Assembly: GCF_000721235.1 (NCBI RefSeq)
Contig: NZ_JOFH01000004.1
Coordinates: forward strand, 1 to 64,000
Source of the DNA: Streptomyces olivaceus
GTDB lineage: Bacteria; Actinomycetota; Actinomycetes; Streptomycetales; Streptomycetaceae
Direction of reading: 5' to 3'
Length of the DNA: 64,000 bases
Shown: one piece after another, positions 1-9,204 of the stretch
Layout of the letters: the number at the start of each line of letters is the position of its first letter
Position numbering within the stretch: position 1 is the first letter of the stretch
Translations under genes and position numbers: made by a program
The notes under the pieces: model-generated
Told to the model about the DNA's origin: nothing
Databases searched by the model: none
Seen by the model: the letters and a program-made list of their open reading frames with translations, nothing else

Positions 1-3000
1 CATCCCGCCCCTGCCCATACGTCGCCAGCAACGCCTCCGCCTCGATCGGATCACCGAGCCTCGTCCCGGTACCGTGCGCCTCCACCACGTCCACGTCCGA
101 GGTGCCGAGCCCGGCGTCCGCCAACGCGGCCCGGATGACGCGCTGTTGTGCGGCACCGCTGGGTGCGGACAGGCCGTTCGACGCACCGTCCTGGTTGACG
201 GCGCTGCCCTGCACGACCGCGAGCACCCGGTGGCCGTTGCGCCGGGCGTCCGACAGCCGCTCCAGGACCAGGACTCCCACGCCCTCGGACCACGAGGTGC
301 CGTCGGCGTCCGCCGAGAAGGACTTGCACCGGCCGTCGGGTGCCAGGCCCCCCTGCCGTTCGAACTCACGGAACATGCCGGGGGTCGCCATGACGGTCAC
401 CCCGCCGGCCAGCGCGAGGTCGCACTCGCCCGACCGCAGGGCCCGGCCCGCCAGGTGGATCGCCACCAGCGACGACGAACACGCCGTGTCCACCGTCACC
501 GCCGGACCCTCGAAACCGAACGTGTAGGCCACCCGGCCCGAGATCACGCTGGGGGTGCTGCCGGTGAGGATCTGGCCCGCGAGGTGGTCGGGGGCCTGGT
601 CGGCGCGGGGGCCGTAGTCGTGGGTGGTGGCGCCGACGTAGACGCCCGTGGCCGAGCTGCGCAGACCGTCGGGGTCCAGTCCGGCCTGTTCGAGGGCTTC
701 CCAGGAGGTTTCGAGGAACAGCCGCTGCTGCGGGTCCATCGCCAGCGCCTCACGCGGCGAGATCCCGAAGAACTCCGCGTCGAAGTCCGCCGCCCCGTCG
801 AGGAATCCGCCACCGGCGGCGCCTTCCCGCCCGTCCGTTCCCCGCGATGCCCAACCCCGGTCCTCGGGCCAGGTCGTCGGGACGGCCTCGCCGTCGGCGA
901 CGAGCCGCCACAGGTCGTCCGCCGAGGCGACTCCGCCGGGGTAGCGGCAGGCCACGCCGACCACGGCCACGGGTTCGTCGTCGGTACGCGCCGGACTCGC
1001 GTCCTGCTCGTGCGCCGGGCCGGTCGTGCCGTCGTCCGGCGGAGCGGCGGGCATCGCGGGGTGGTCGTGGTCCGGGTCCGTGGTCGTCCCGTGCGGCGTC
1101 TTCGAGCGGGCGGCCAGTCCGGTGGCGGGCTTCGGGACGGTGCGGGTCGCCGGGGCCCCGTTCTGCGGGCCGGTCTCCCGGTCGGCGGCGGTGAGCGCGG
1201 CGCCGATGTGCGCTGCCAGTGCCTGGGGCGTGGGGTGGTCGAAGACGGTGCTCGCCCTGACGGGCAGTCCCGTGCACGCCGCGAGGATCCTGCCGAGTTC
1301 CTCGATCATGACGGAGTCGAAGCCGAGGTCCTTGAACGTGCGCGCCGGGTCGACCGGTCCCGTGTCCCGCATGACGGCGGCCACCTGCTCGCACACGAAC
1401 GCGCGCAGCGCCGCCGTCCGTTTCGGTCCGGTGAGCCCGCTCAGCGCGGCCACGGCCTCGCGCCCGGGGTGCGCGGGGTCCACGGCGGGTACGGCGACGG
1501 TGTCCGTGCCGTCGGGGACGGGTGCTTCCGTGGCGGCCGGCGCGGGTCCCGTCTCGAGCCAGTGGCGGCGGCGCTGGAAGGGGTAGGTCGGCAGGTCGAC
1601 CACTCCGGCGCCGCCCAGCAGCGGGGTCCAGTCGATGTCGGCGCCCGCCACCCACAGCCTCGCCAGCGACCTGACCGGCACGCGGTCCTCGGTCTCCGCG
1701 ACCAGCGGGACGAGGGCGGCCGCTGCTGTGTCGTCCCCGCGCTCGGCCAGGACGGTGAGGGCCGCGTCGGGGCCCGCCTCCACGAAGGCCGGCAGGCCAC
1801 TGTCGCGCACCAGCGCCAGGCCGTCGGCGGGCGGTCCGGTCTCCGACGCCTGCCGCAGCCAGTGCGCGGGGTCCTGGAGGAGTGCGGGCTCCGCCGTCCC
1901 GCCCAGCATCGTCGAGGCCACGGTGAGCCGGGGGGCGGCGGACTCGATCGTCGACAGCACCGTGCGGTAGGCCCGCGCCCCGTCGGCCGGTGAGGTCTCG
2001 CTCAGCCAGCCGCGTGCCAGCGTCATGCGCGCCGCGTCCCGCAGGGACCACACGCCCGCCGCGTGGGCGGCCGTCAGCTCGCCCACCGCGTGTCCGGCCA
2101 CCGTCGTCGGCCGCAGTCCCCACGACGTCAGCAGCCGCCACGCGGCCACGCCGAACGCGAAGGCACCGGCCTGGTCCCAGCCGTCGTCCCGCGGCTCCTG
2201 CTCCGGCTCCGGCTCCCGGGTGCCGGTCTCCGCGTCGTCGGCCCGCGCGGTCATGGTCCGGCGCAGCCCCGCGCCGAACGTGCCGTCCTCCAGCCCGAGT
2301 CGGGTACGCGCCCGCGCCGGCAGTCCGAGCATGTCTGCGACCTCGCCGGCCACCTCGTCGAAGGCCGCGCACACCTCCGCGAGCGCCTCGGCGAAGACCG
2401 GGAAGACGGAGAGGACCGCGCCCGCGCCGCCGGGCTTCGGCGCCCCGCCCGAAAAGACCACGGCGGCCTCGCCCGGGGCCGCCGGGCCGGACAGCACGAC
2501 GTCGGGAGCGGGGGTGCCGTCGGCGAGTCCGCGTACTCCGGCGAGCAGGTCCTCGTGCGAGGCCGCCACGACGGCCGCGCGCCGTTCGAAGCCCTTGCGC
2601 GACGAGGCGAGGGACCACGCGACGTCCGCCGCCGACGCCACCGTGCCGTCGGCCGCGCCGCTGCCCGCCAGCCGGGAGGCGGCGTCGCGCAGGGCGGCGT
2701 CGGTGCGCGCGGACAGCAGCCACGGCACTTCGGACGGGGCCGCCGCCGGTGCGGCGGGGATCGGCGGGCGGGGGTGCCAGTCGGACAGGACCACATGGCA
2801 GTTGGTGCCGCCCATGCCGAAGGAGCTGACCCCGGCGACGAGTTCACCGGCCGGGTTCCCCGGCTCCGCCGCCTCTTCGGGCCACGGCTCAGCGTCCCGC
2901 TGCACGCGGAGGTTGAGTTCGTCGAGGGGGATGCGCGGGTTGGGGTTCTCGAAGTTGAGGCTGGGAGGCAGCCGGCGGTGCTTGAGGGAGAGGACGACCT

Positions 3001-4072
3001 TGATGAGGCCGGCGATTCCCGCGGCGCCGCCGAGGTGTCCGATGTTGGTCTTCACCGAGCCGACGGCGAGGGGCCGGCCGGCGGGGCGGTGGCGGCCGAG
3101 TGCCTCGCCCAGTGCGGCGGCCTCGACGGGGTCCCCGGTGGGCGTGCCGGTGCCGTGGAGTTCGACGTAGCCGACGGCCTCGGGCGCGATGCCGGCGCTG
3201 CGGTAGGCGGAGGTGAGGACGTCGGACTGGGCCTCGGCGGTCGGCGCCGTCAGGGTCGCGCCGGCGGGGTCGTTGTTGGTCGCGCTGCCCCGGACCAGGC
3301 ACAGGATGCGGTCGCCGTCGGCGAGTGCGGTGTCGAGGCGCTTCAGGACGACGGCGCCGCCGCCCTCGCCCGGTACGTAGCCGTCGGCGCGCTCGTCGAA
3401 GGTGAAGCAGCGGCCGAGGGTGGACAGCGCACCCAGGCGGGCGGCGAGCAGCACGCTCTGCGGCAGCAGGTGGAGGTTGACCCCGCAGACCAGGGCGGCG
3501 TCGGACTCGCCCGCGCGCAGGCTCGCGCCCGCGAGGTGGAGTGCCACCAGGGAGGAGGACTGCGCGGAGTCGACGGTGATGCTCGGTCCGCGGGCGCCGA
3601 GGAAGGCGGCCAGCCGGTTGGCGAGGACGCCGCGCTGCACGCCGGTCAGCGCGTGCTGCGTGGCGAGTGTCTGGACGTGCGGGGACAGGAGTTGGGCGTA
3701 GTCGTCTCCGGTGACGCCGACGAACGTGCCGAGCCGGGTCCCGCGTACCCGGTCCGGTGTGATCCGGGCGTCCTCCAGCGCCTCCCAGCCCAGTTCGAGG
3801 GCGAGCCGCTGCTGCGGGTCGACGAACGGCGCCTCGCGCGGTGAGATCCCGAAGAACGAGGCGTCGAACCAGTCGACGTGTTCCAGGTAGCCACCGGTGC
3901 GTGGGGTGTGCTCCGCGGCGGCTCCCGTCCAGCGACCGGGCGGGACCTCGCCGACGCCGCTGCCGCCCGAGTCCAGCAGTCGCCACAGCTCGTCCGGGTT
4001 CTCCGCCCCGGCGAAACGGCAGGAGACACCGACGATGGCGAGCGCCGAGTCCCGGCCGTCCGCTGCGCTCAT
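1..4072 (-). CDS. Type I polyketide synthase, loading module KSQ-(degenerate AT)-ACP plus start of extender KS (partial)
   Basis: Modular PKS, cytoplasmic, read leftwards and cut by the window edge after about 1357 residues. Visible order: first KS (about 10-430), AT-like region (about 537-800), ACP (about 880-960), then an extender KS (from about 1033, still open). In the first KS the active-site Cys is Gln171 (DSAQSSS) while its HGTGT and NIGH histidine motifs are intact, the signature of a chain-initiating decarboxylase. The AT is degenerate: the nucleophile motif reads GHAVG (Ala662 for Ser), FPGQG reads FSGGA, and about 90 residues after the active site, normally the small subdomain with HAFH/YASH, are missing. 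ACP Ser920 (GFDSV) and extender KS Cys1198 (DTACSSS) are intact. There is no N-terminal docking coil, so it probably opens its assembly line. The ATG has GGGAG about 9 bases upstream. It lies downstream of the amidinotransferase on the same strand. The start-unit chemistry is inferred only. Confidence 0.93.
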   Translation of the reverse strand, partial: MSAADGRDSALAIVGVSCRFAGAENPDELWRLLDSGGSGVGEVPPGRWTGAAAEHTPRTGGYLEHVDWFDASFFGISPREAPFVDPQQRLALELGWEALEDARITPDRVRGTRLGTFVGVTGDDYAQLLSPHVQTLATQHALTGVQRGVLANRLAAFLGARGPSITVDSAQSSSLVALHLAGASLRAGESDAALVCGVNLHLLPQSVLLAARLGALSTLGRCFTFDERADGYVPGEGGGAVVLKRLDTALADGDRILCLVRGSATNNDPAGATLTAPTAEAQSDVLTSAYRSAGIAPEAVGYVELHGTGTPTGDPVEAAALGEALGRHRPAGRPLAVGSVKTNIGHLGGAAGIAGLIKVVLSLKHRRLPPSLNFENPNPRIPLDELNLRVQRDAEPWPEEAAEPGNPAGELVAGVSSFGMGGTNCHVVLSDWHPRPPIPAAPAAAPSEVPWLLSARTDAALRDAASRLAGSGAADGTVASAADVAWSLASSRKGFERRAAVVAASHEDLLAGVRGLADGTPAPDVVLSGPAAPGEAAVVFSGGAPKPGGAGAVLSVFPVFAEALAEVCAAFDEVAGEVADMLGLPARARTRLGLEDGTFGAGLRRTMTARADDAETGTREPEPEQEPRDDGWDQAGAFAFGVAAWRLLTSWGLRPTTVAGHAVGELTAAHAAGVWSLRDAARMTLARGWLSETSPADGARAYRTVLSTIESAAPRLTVASTMLGGTAEPALLQDPAHWLRQASETGPPADGLALVRDSGLPAFVEAGPDAALTVLAERGDDTAAAALVPLVAETEDRVPVRSLARLWVAGADIDWTPLLGGAGVVDLPTYPFQRRRHWLETGPAPAATEAPVPDGTDTVAVPAVDPAHPGREAVAALSGLTGPKRTAALRAFVCEQVAAVMRDTGPVDPARTFKDLGFDSVMIEELGRILAACTGLPVRASTVFDHPTPQALAAHIGAALTAADRETGPQNGAPATRTVPKPATGLAARSKTPHGTTTDPDHDHPAMPAAPPDDGTTGPAHEQDASPARTDDEPVAVVGVACRYPGGVASADDLWRLVADGEAVPTTWPEDRGWASRGTDGREGAAGGGFLDGAADFDAEFFGISPREALAMDPQQRLFLETSWEALEQAGLDPDGLRSSATGVYVGATTHDYGPRADQAPDHLAGQILTGSTPSVISGRVAYTFGFEGPAVTVDTACSSSLVAIHLAGRALRSGECDLALAGGVTVMATPGMFREFERQGGLAPDGRCKSFSADADGTSWSEGVGVLVLERLSDARRNGHRVLAVVQGSAVNQDGASNGLSAPSGAAQQRVIRAALADAGLGTSDVDVVEAHGTGTRLGDPIEAEALLATYGQGRD

Positions 4073-4303
4073 GAATGCGACTCCCTAGATTTCCTGGATG
4101 GATTTCCCGGACCTCCCGGACTCCCCGGGCCCTCTGTATTTCCCGGACCTCCGGGTCCCGCACGAAAGGGAGTGGAGGAACCGGGAGCGGAGGAACGGCA
4201 TGAATACCGGTAACCGAATGCGCCCGGATTCGAATGCCGGAGGTGGTACGGACGGCACTGCGTCATACGGTTTCACCCGGCGGGTGCGCCACCATCGGCG
4301 AAC

Positions 4304-4329
4304 TCCACCGTTACGTCTCCACGGTTACG
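4304..4329 (+). promoter_or_regulatory. Tandem direct repeat upstream of the PKS gene
   Basis: The 300-base gap 4073-4371 between amidinotransferase and PKS holds two adjacent near-identical copies of CTCCACCGTTACG (second copy one base shorter). A further copy, CTCCGCCGTTACG, lies at 5643-5655 upstream of the amidinotransferase. Recurrence in both promoter regions suggests a site for a pathway regulator; this is inference. The same gap also has two copies of a CCCGGACCTCC-like string around 4108 and 4142. Confidence 0.4.
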
Positions 4330-4371
4330 CCCCCGGACGGGACGGAAATGCCGTCGGGCACTGCGGCCGGC

Positions 4372-5523
4372 TCATTCGAGGTAGTCCTCGGGCCCGCCGT
4401 CCCGCACGGTGTCGAGGGTGAAGCAGTGGAACCCGCCGCCGAAGAGGCGCCGGTGCCGGTGCCGTACCGGCACGACGGTGAACTTCGCGTCCTCCAGGGT
4501 CCGGACCAGCTCCGGGCTCGCCTCGTTGACCAGGACGGTCTCCGGGTCGACGGACAGCACGTTCAGGTCGATGAAGGGGCTGGTCAGGATGAGCGCGTCG
4601 TCGTCGTAGCGCGGGAAGTTGTTCTCCGTGGGGGTGGGGGCGACGATCCGGTCCCACCGGCGCAGGGCGGGCGGCAGTGCCTCGACGACCGCCTCCGAGC
4701 GGACCAGCAGCAGGCCGGGGCGCAGCGCGAGCACCATGCTGTCGATGTGGCTGTCGCTCAGCCGGTGGACCCGGTGGACGCGGAAGCGGCCTTCGAGGTG
4801 GCGCTCCAGCCAGGCGACCCCGAGTTCGTGGTTCTCGGTCGAGACGTTCGCGACGATGTCGCGGCCGAGCCGGAGGCACTGGGCCGCGTCGAACATCATC
4901 TCCAGTCCGACGTCGTACGGCGACGGCCGGGGTTCCTCGACGGGCTCGGTCGGTCCGCCGGCGGTGGCGGTCCGTACGTAGGACAGGTCGAAGGACGCGT
5001 CGGTCATCAGCGGACGGGGCATGACGGTCCAGCGGCAGCCGTCGCGGAAGTACTCCTGGAACAGCGGTTTCAGCAGCTGGGTCTCGAAGTACCGGGAGCG
5101 GATCATCGGCGGTGTCTCGATGATCTCGTCGCCGAGGACGAGCGTGTTGTCACGGATGTTGAGCGGCGGCACGACGGAGGCGGACCAGGCCGGGGTGGTG
5201 ACCTCGGCGGTCTCGGCGGGCAGCGCGCGGGGGCGGTGGACGGTGACGCCGAGGTCGCGCAGGGTGTCGGCCAGCCCCTCCAGATCCTCGTTCAGCTCGT
5301 CGACGTAGCGCCGTGCCACCGGCAGCCGCCGCCGGTCGGCCGGCTCGCTCCGTGCGGACAGCCGTGGGTAGTACCACTCGGATCGGCTCGGGTTGTCCTG
5401 GGCGAGGTTGTCGTGGAAGAACAGGTCGAACGAGAGCTCCCGCTCGTGCGAGACGTAGTTCTCCGCGGATCCGACGACGACCTCACGCAGTCGCGACCAC
5501 TCGTCAAAACTGTTCAGAAGCAT
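4372..5523 (-). CDS. Amidinotransferase (arginine:glycine amidinotransferase / StrB family)
   Basis: Family enzymes transfer the amidino group of arginine to an amine acceptor through a covalent amidino-cysteine. The 383-residue length matches the family. It opens with FDEWSRLREVVVGSAENY, like other members. The catalytic Asp lies in MFDAAQC, the His in DSHIDSM, and the nucleophilic Cys in GGGFHCFT near the C-terminus, so the Cys-His-Asp triad appears complete. No signal peptide; cytoplasmic. It sits 300 bp upstream of the PKS on the same strand and divergent from the P450. This context suggests it makes a guanidino building block or decorates an amine on the polyketide. The acceptor cannot be read from sequence; glycine is only the family default. 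Confidence 0.87.
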   Translation of the reverse strand: MLLNSFDEWSRLREVVVGSAENYVSHERELSFDLFFHDNLAQDNPSRSEWYYPRLSARSEPADRRRLPVARRYVDELNEDLEGLADTLRDLGVTVHRPRALPAETAEVTTPAWSASVVPPLNIRDNTLVLGDEIIETPPMIRSRYFETQLLKPLFQEYFRDGCRWTVMPRPLMTDASFDLSYVRTATAGGPTEPVEEPRPSPYDVGLEMMFDAAQCLRLGRDIVANVSTENHELGVAWLERHLEGRFRVHRVHRLSDSHIDSMVLALRPGLLLVRSEAVVEALPPALRRWDRIVAPTPTENNFPRYDDDALILTSPFIDLNVLSVDPETVLVNEASPELVRTLEDAKFTVVPVRHRHRRLFGGGFHCFTLDTVRDGGPEDYLE

Positions 5524-5951
5524 GCAGTGAACCGCCTACTCGTCGGGGGCCTGCCGGTTGCTCGTCGGGGGCCGGCCGGTCGCGAACTCCGCAGAGCACT
5601 CGCCATCCTCACCGGGCTCCGCCCCCTGCGGGCATCGGGGAGCTCCGCCGTTACGGCACCGATGGCCCTTTCCGCCTTCACTCGCCGGTCGACGCGAAAG
5701 GCATTCGGCAGGGGGTGTGGATTCGCGGCGGATTTCCCGGGGGCGCGGCGGGGAAGAACGAGGGGCGGGGTGGACATGTCCGCTGCCCGCCGGGTAGAAA
5801 GGCGCCCGGTGCTTTCTTCCTGTCGCACCTGCCGGACGTCGGGCACCGCCTCCACTGTTGCCGCACATTCCCCACATTGCTGAGCGTCACCCCGCGGGGC
5901 ATGCCTTTCGGGCCTTGTCGAATTCGTACTCTCGCGAGATGAGGAAGGGTC
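5524..5951. promoter_or_regulatory. Divergent promoter region between amidinotransferase and P450
   Basis: No gene in this 428-base gap. It contains two exact 13-base direct repeats CTCGTCGGGGGCC at 5539-5551 and 5561-5573, 22 bp apart (about two helical turns) and close to the amidinotransferase start. It also has one copy of CTCCGCCGTTACG at 5643-5655, shared with the PKS upstream region. Near the P450, a perfect TCTCGCGAGA palindrome at 5932-5941 precedes a GAGGAAGG ribosome site. Regulatory roles are inferred. Confidence 0.4.
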
Positions 5952-7157
5952 ATGGGTGACCCGTTGCACACCGTCTCCACACTGCCGACCGCGCGGCGGC
6001 CCGGCTGCCCCTTCGACCCTCCCGAGGAGCTGCTCGAAGCCCGTCGGCACGGTCCGCTCAGCAGCTACACCTTCCCCGGCGGACACGTCGGCTGGCTGGT
6101 CACGGGATACGACCTGATCAAGTCGGTGCTGTCCGACCCGCGGTTCAGTTCGCGGCGGGAGTTCATGCGCCATCCGACCGTCGACTACGGCGGGTTGCAG
6201 CTGCCGCCGGTACCGCCGGGCGAGTTCCTCCTCATGGACGACCCCGAGCACAGCCGCTACCGGAAGCCCCTGATGGGCAAGTTCACCGTGCGCCGGATGC
6301 GGCTGCTCACCGAGCGCGTGGAGCAGATCACCGCCGAGCACCTGGACGCGATGGAGGAGTCGGGCCCTCCCGCGGATCTCGTGAGCGCGTTCGCCAAGCC
6401 CGTCCCGGCCATGGTGATCTGCGAGCTGCTCGGCGTTCCCGCCGCCGACCGGCCCTCCTTCCAGGCGCAGTTCGAGTCGTTCATGGACGCCGAGGCGCAG
6501 GACGAGGACGCGGCGACCGCCTACACCGCGACCCGGGACCGCCTGGGCGAGCTGGTGGCCGCCAAACGCGCGCAGCCCACCGACGACGTACTCAGCGAGC
6601 TGACCGACAGCGACCTCACGGACGAGGAGCTGCAGGGCATGGCCCTGGTGCTGCTCGCGGCCGGCCTGGACACCACGGCGAACATGCTGGCGCTCGGCAC
6701 CTTCGCGCTGCTGCGCCACCCCGAGCAGCTCGCCGCGCTGCGCGCCGACCCCGGGCTCACCGACCGGGCCGTGGAGGAGCTGCTGCGCTATCTCAGCGTC
6801 GGCAAGACCTTCATGCGGACGGCGCTGGAGGACGTCCGCCTCGGCGGCCGCACCGTCAGGGCCGGCTCGTCGCTCATCCTGTCCTACAACACCGCGAACC
6901 GGGACCCCGAGCGTTTCACCGACCCGCACGTGCTCGACTTCCGGCGGCAGGACGGCGGGCACGTGGCCTTCGGGCACGGCATCCACCAGTGCCTGGGCCA
7001 GCAACTGGCGCGGGTTGAGATGCGGGTGGGTTTCCCCGCGCTGGTCGGCCGCTTCCCCTCGCTGCGGCTCGCGGTCCCGGCCGAGGAGATCGTCATGCGC
7101 ACGGAGCTGTCCGACATCCACGGGGTGAAGAGCCTTCCGGTCACGTGGGACGCGTGA
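5952..7157 (+). CDS. Cytochrome P450 monooxygenase
   Basis: Soluble 401-residue bacterial class I P450. The I-helix oxygen-binding motif is AAGLDTTAN, the K-helix ExxR is in ELLRYL, and the heme-ligand loop reads FGHGIHQCLGQQLAR with the proximal Cys. The opening (RRPGCPFDPPEEL) is typical of CYP105/107-like streptomycete enzymes. The ATG follows a GAGGAAGG ribosome site. The stop overlaps the start of the ferredoxin gene, so the two are translationally coupled. Its position next to the PKS and amidinotransferase suggests oxidative tailoring of that product. The substrate is unknown. Confidence 0.95.
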   Translation: MGDPLHTVSTLPTARRPGCPFDPPEELLEARRHGPLSSYTFPGGHVGWLVTGYDLIKSVLSDPRFSSRREFMRHPTVDYGGLQLPPVPPGEFLLMDDPEHSRYRKPLMGKFTVRRMRLLTERVEQITAEHLDAMEESGPPADLVSAFAKPVPAMVICELLGVPAADRPSFQAQFESFMDAEAQDEDAATAYTATRDRLGELVAAKRAQPTDDVLSELTDSDLTDEELQGMALVLLAAGLDTTANMLALGTFALLRHPEQLAALRADPGLTDRAVEELLRYLSVGKTFMRTALEDVRLGGRTVRAGSSLILSYNTANRDPERFTDPHVLDFRRQDGGHVAFGHGIHQCLGQQLARVEMRVGFPALVGRFPSLRLAVPAEEIVMRTELSDIHGVKSLPVTWDA

Positions 7158-7387
7158 ACCAGGAGGGCCGGGCCATCAGGACCGGGGTGGACACCGGGCG
7201 TTGCATCGGATCGGGGATGTGCGCCCTGACGGCCGGTGAGGTGTTCGACCAGCGCGAGGACGACGGGAAGGCCGTCGTCCTGCGTCCCGAGCCGCCGGCC
7301 GACTCGTGGGACGCGGTACGTGACGCCGCCGGTCTCTGTCCCACGGGGGCCATCACGGTGTGGACCGAGGCCCGTCCGGACACCTGA
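7154..7387 (+). CDS. 3Fe-4S ferredoxin, electron donor to the adjacent P450
   Basis: Small acidic ferredoxin of about 77 residues. Three cluster cysteines are visible: two in CIGSGMC and one in CPTGAI, with no fourth between them, as in 3Fe-4S ferredoxins that feed streptomycete P450s. I chose the GTG at 7154 because it overlaps the P450 TGA (GTGA). An in-frame GTG at 7145 would add three residues. It would carry electrons from a ferredoxin reductase, not encoded here, to the P450. Confidence 0.92.
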   Translation: MNQEGRAIRTGVDTGRCIGSGMCALTAGEVFDQREDDGKAVVLRPEPPADSWDAVRDAAGLCPTGAITVWTEARPDT

Positions 7388-7476
7388 CGCGCGCGGACGG
7401 GACCGGGACGCGGAGGAGGGTGTGCTGGCCCGTACCCTGGGGCCCGGGCCTCGTGGCCCCGACCGAGGGGAGTCAG

Positions 7477-8514
7477 GTGGACGTGGACGGCAGGCCGCTG
7501 AAGAGGCTCGGGTTCCTCACGATCGGGCTGTTCGACGAGGACGATCCGGGCCCGGGACACGAGACCACGCTGCGCGTGGTGGAGCTGGGTGAGCAGCTCG
7601 GTTACGACAGCGCGTGGGTGCGCCACCGCCACCTCCAGTACGGCGTCGCCTCACCCGTGGCCCTCCTCGCGGCCGCCACCCAGCGCACCCGCCGCATCGA
7701 ACTCGGGACCGCGGTCACGCCTCTGGGCTGGGAGAACCCACTGCGGCTCGCCGAGGACTGGGCGACCGTCGACATCCTGTCCCACGGGCGGTTCAACCCC
7801 GGTGTGAGCACCGGACCGCCGATGCACTTCGACCGGGTGAGAGACGCCCTGTACCCGGACACGGCCGACGCGGAGGAGTTCGGCTACGAGCGGGTGCGGC
7901 GCCTCCTCGACCACATCGCCGGCGAGCCGGTCACCGGCTTCCACGGCACGGAGGGCATCGAGAGCTACTCGGACCGTGTACAGCCGCACTCCCCCGGCCT
8001 GCGGCAACGGATGTGGTACGGCGGCGGCAGCCTGCGGTCGGCCCGCTGGGCCGGGGAGAACGCCATGAACCTCCTCACCAGCAGTGTGGTCAAGGCGGAG
8101 AAGCCTCAACAGGGCTCGGGTTCCGAGGACTTCGCCGCCATCCAGCTCTCCCACATCCGCGCCTTCCGGGCCGCCCACCCGGCCGGAGAGGCGGCCCGCG
8201 TGTCCCAGGGGCTCGTGGTGATCCCCACCGACTCGGCCGACTCGGGGCAGCGCGGGAAGTACGAGGAGTACGCCGCGCGACGACTGCCCCGCACCGCACA
8301 ACCGCAGGGACCGGCCCGTCTGCTGTTCGCCCCGGATCTCGTGGGCCCCTCCGAGTGGATCGCCGAACGCCTCCGCGCCCACGCGGCGTTCCGCGAAGTG
8401 GACGAGGTGGCCTTCGCCCTGCCGTTCGACTTCGAGCAGGCGGACTACGAGCAGATCCTCACCGACATCTCCGGACGGCTCGGACCCGCGCTGGGCTGGA
8501 CCGCGACGCCCTGA
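7477..8514 (+). CDS. LLM-class flavin-dependent oxidoreductase (luciferase-like)
   Basis: TIM-barrel luciferase-like monooxygenase of about 345 residues. Typical pieces are the N-terminal strand LKRLGFLTIGLF, the ELGTAVTPLGWENPLRLAED segment, and a GRFNPGVSTGP phosphate-binding-type loop. The reading frame is open back to 7360, but the GTG at 7477 follows a GAGGGGAG ribosome site and gives a normal N-terminus. The partner flavin (FMN or F420) is not clear. It begins about 90 bp after the ferredoxin and may belong to the same transcription unit, hence possibly to the polyketide pathway. That link is inference. Confidence 0.85.
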   Translation: MDVDGRPLKRLGFLTIGLFDEDDPGPGHETTLRVVELGEQLGYDSAWVRHRHLQYGVASPVALLAAATQRTRRIELGTAVTPLGWENPLRLAEDWATVDILSHGRFNPGVSTGPPMHFDRVRDALYPDTADAEEFGYERVRRLLDHIAGEPVTGFHGTEGIESYSDRVQPHSPGLRQRMWYGGGSLRSARWAGENAMNLLTSSVVKAEKPQQGSGSEDFAAIQLSHIRAFRAAHPAGEAARVSQGLVVIPTDSADSGQRGKYEEYAARRLPRTAQPQGPARLLFAPDLVGPSEWIAERLRAHAAFREVDEVAFALPFDFEQADYEQILTDISGRLGPALGWTATP

Positions 8515-8563
8515 CACGCGGCGAATCGTCGGGGATCAACTGATCGGCGCAACAGCGAATCGT

Positions 8564-8576
8564 TTCACCGGGTGAA
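8564..8576. promoter_or_regulatory. 13-base palindrome TTCACC-G-GGTGAA, candidate operator
   Basis: Perfect inverted repeat with a single central G in the 178-base gap between the luciferase-like gene and the secreted-protein gene. It is about 115 bp upstream of the TTG start at 8693. It is a possible regulator site; the cognate protein is unknown. Confidence 0.3.
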
Positions 8577-8692
8577 CGGTTACACCGACGGCGGGCAGGG
8601 CCTTCCCGAGCTGCGAGCCTGGGCCTCGCATCGACAACGGGTCGGCAGGACACGGACGTTCCTGCTCCGGCCCTCCACTGTAGGGAGTCCCC

Positions 8693-8980
8693 TTGCCTCT
8701 TCGTCGTGTCCTGACCAGCGTCCTCGCCTCCTTCGCCCTCCTCCTCGCCTCCGTCGGCGCCGTCGCGCTGAGCGCCGGCCCGGCCGCCGCGAACCCCTGC
8801 GGCTTCTACGAGACCGCCTCCGACGCGTACTACAACCACTGCACCTCGGACGGCTCGCACATCGTCATCGAGATCGACGACTGGGGCCCCAACAGCGAAC
8901 AGTGCGTGGGCCCCGGCGTGACCTGGATCGGTTCCGCCTCCGGCGTCGACGGAGCGTGGTACACGGGCCGCACCTGCTGA
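8693..8980 (+). CDS. Small secreted Cys-containing protein (DUF6355-like)
   Basis: 95 residues starting at TTG, with GTAGGGAG about 5 bases upstream. An N-terminal Sec signal peptide (RR, then a long Ala/Leu/Val stretch ending AGPAAA) is followed by a mature part of about 60 residues. Mature cysteines lie in NPCGFYET, YNHCTSDG, EQCVGPG and the terminal RTC, an even number compatible with two disulfides. The layout resembles the DUF6355 family from memory. No function is assigned; the protein is predicted extracellular. Confidence 0.8.
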   Translation: MPLRRVLTSVLASFALLLASVGAVALSAGPAAANPCGFYETASDAYYNHCTSDGSHIVIEIDDWGPNSEQCVGPGVTWIGSASGVDGAWYTGRTC

Positions 8981-9204
8981 CGCCGGCAGCCGGGCCGGGA
9001 CAGCCGGCCGGCGGCTGAACGGCCTCGCGAGACACCACTCGGGCACGCCGGTCCGGACTTTCCCCGGCGTGCCCGGCGGGCCGTCGGCCGTTGCGCACGA
9101 CTGACGGATTGGCGGCGGGCACCGGCGGGCAGGGAGACAGGCGATGCCATGATGTCCCCGATGATGTCATGAGCACGACTCCTCTCCCCCACAAGGAGGT
9201 CGAC

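Noticed and set aside
74..1993. Long plus-strand open frames opposite the PKS
   Set aside because: Antisense shadows typical of high-GC coding DNA; the minus-strand frame carries all PKS motifs.
4069..4276. Collagen-like GxP-rich reading frames in the PKS-amidinotransferase gap
   Set aside because: They arise from CCCGGA repeats in GC-rich intergenic DNA; no ribosome site and no codon bias.
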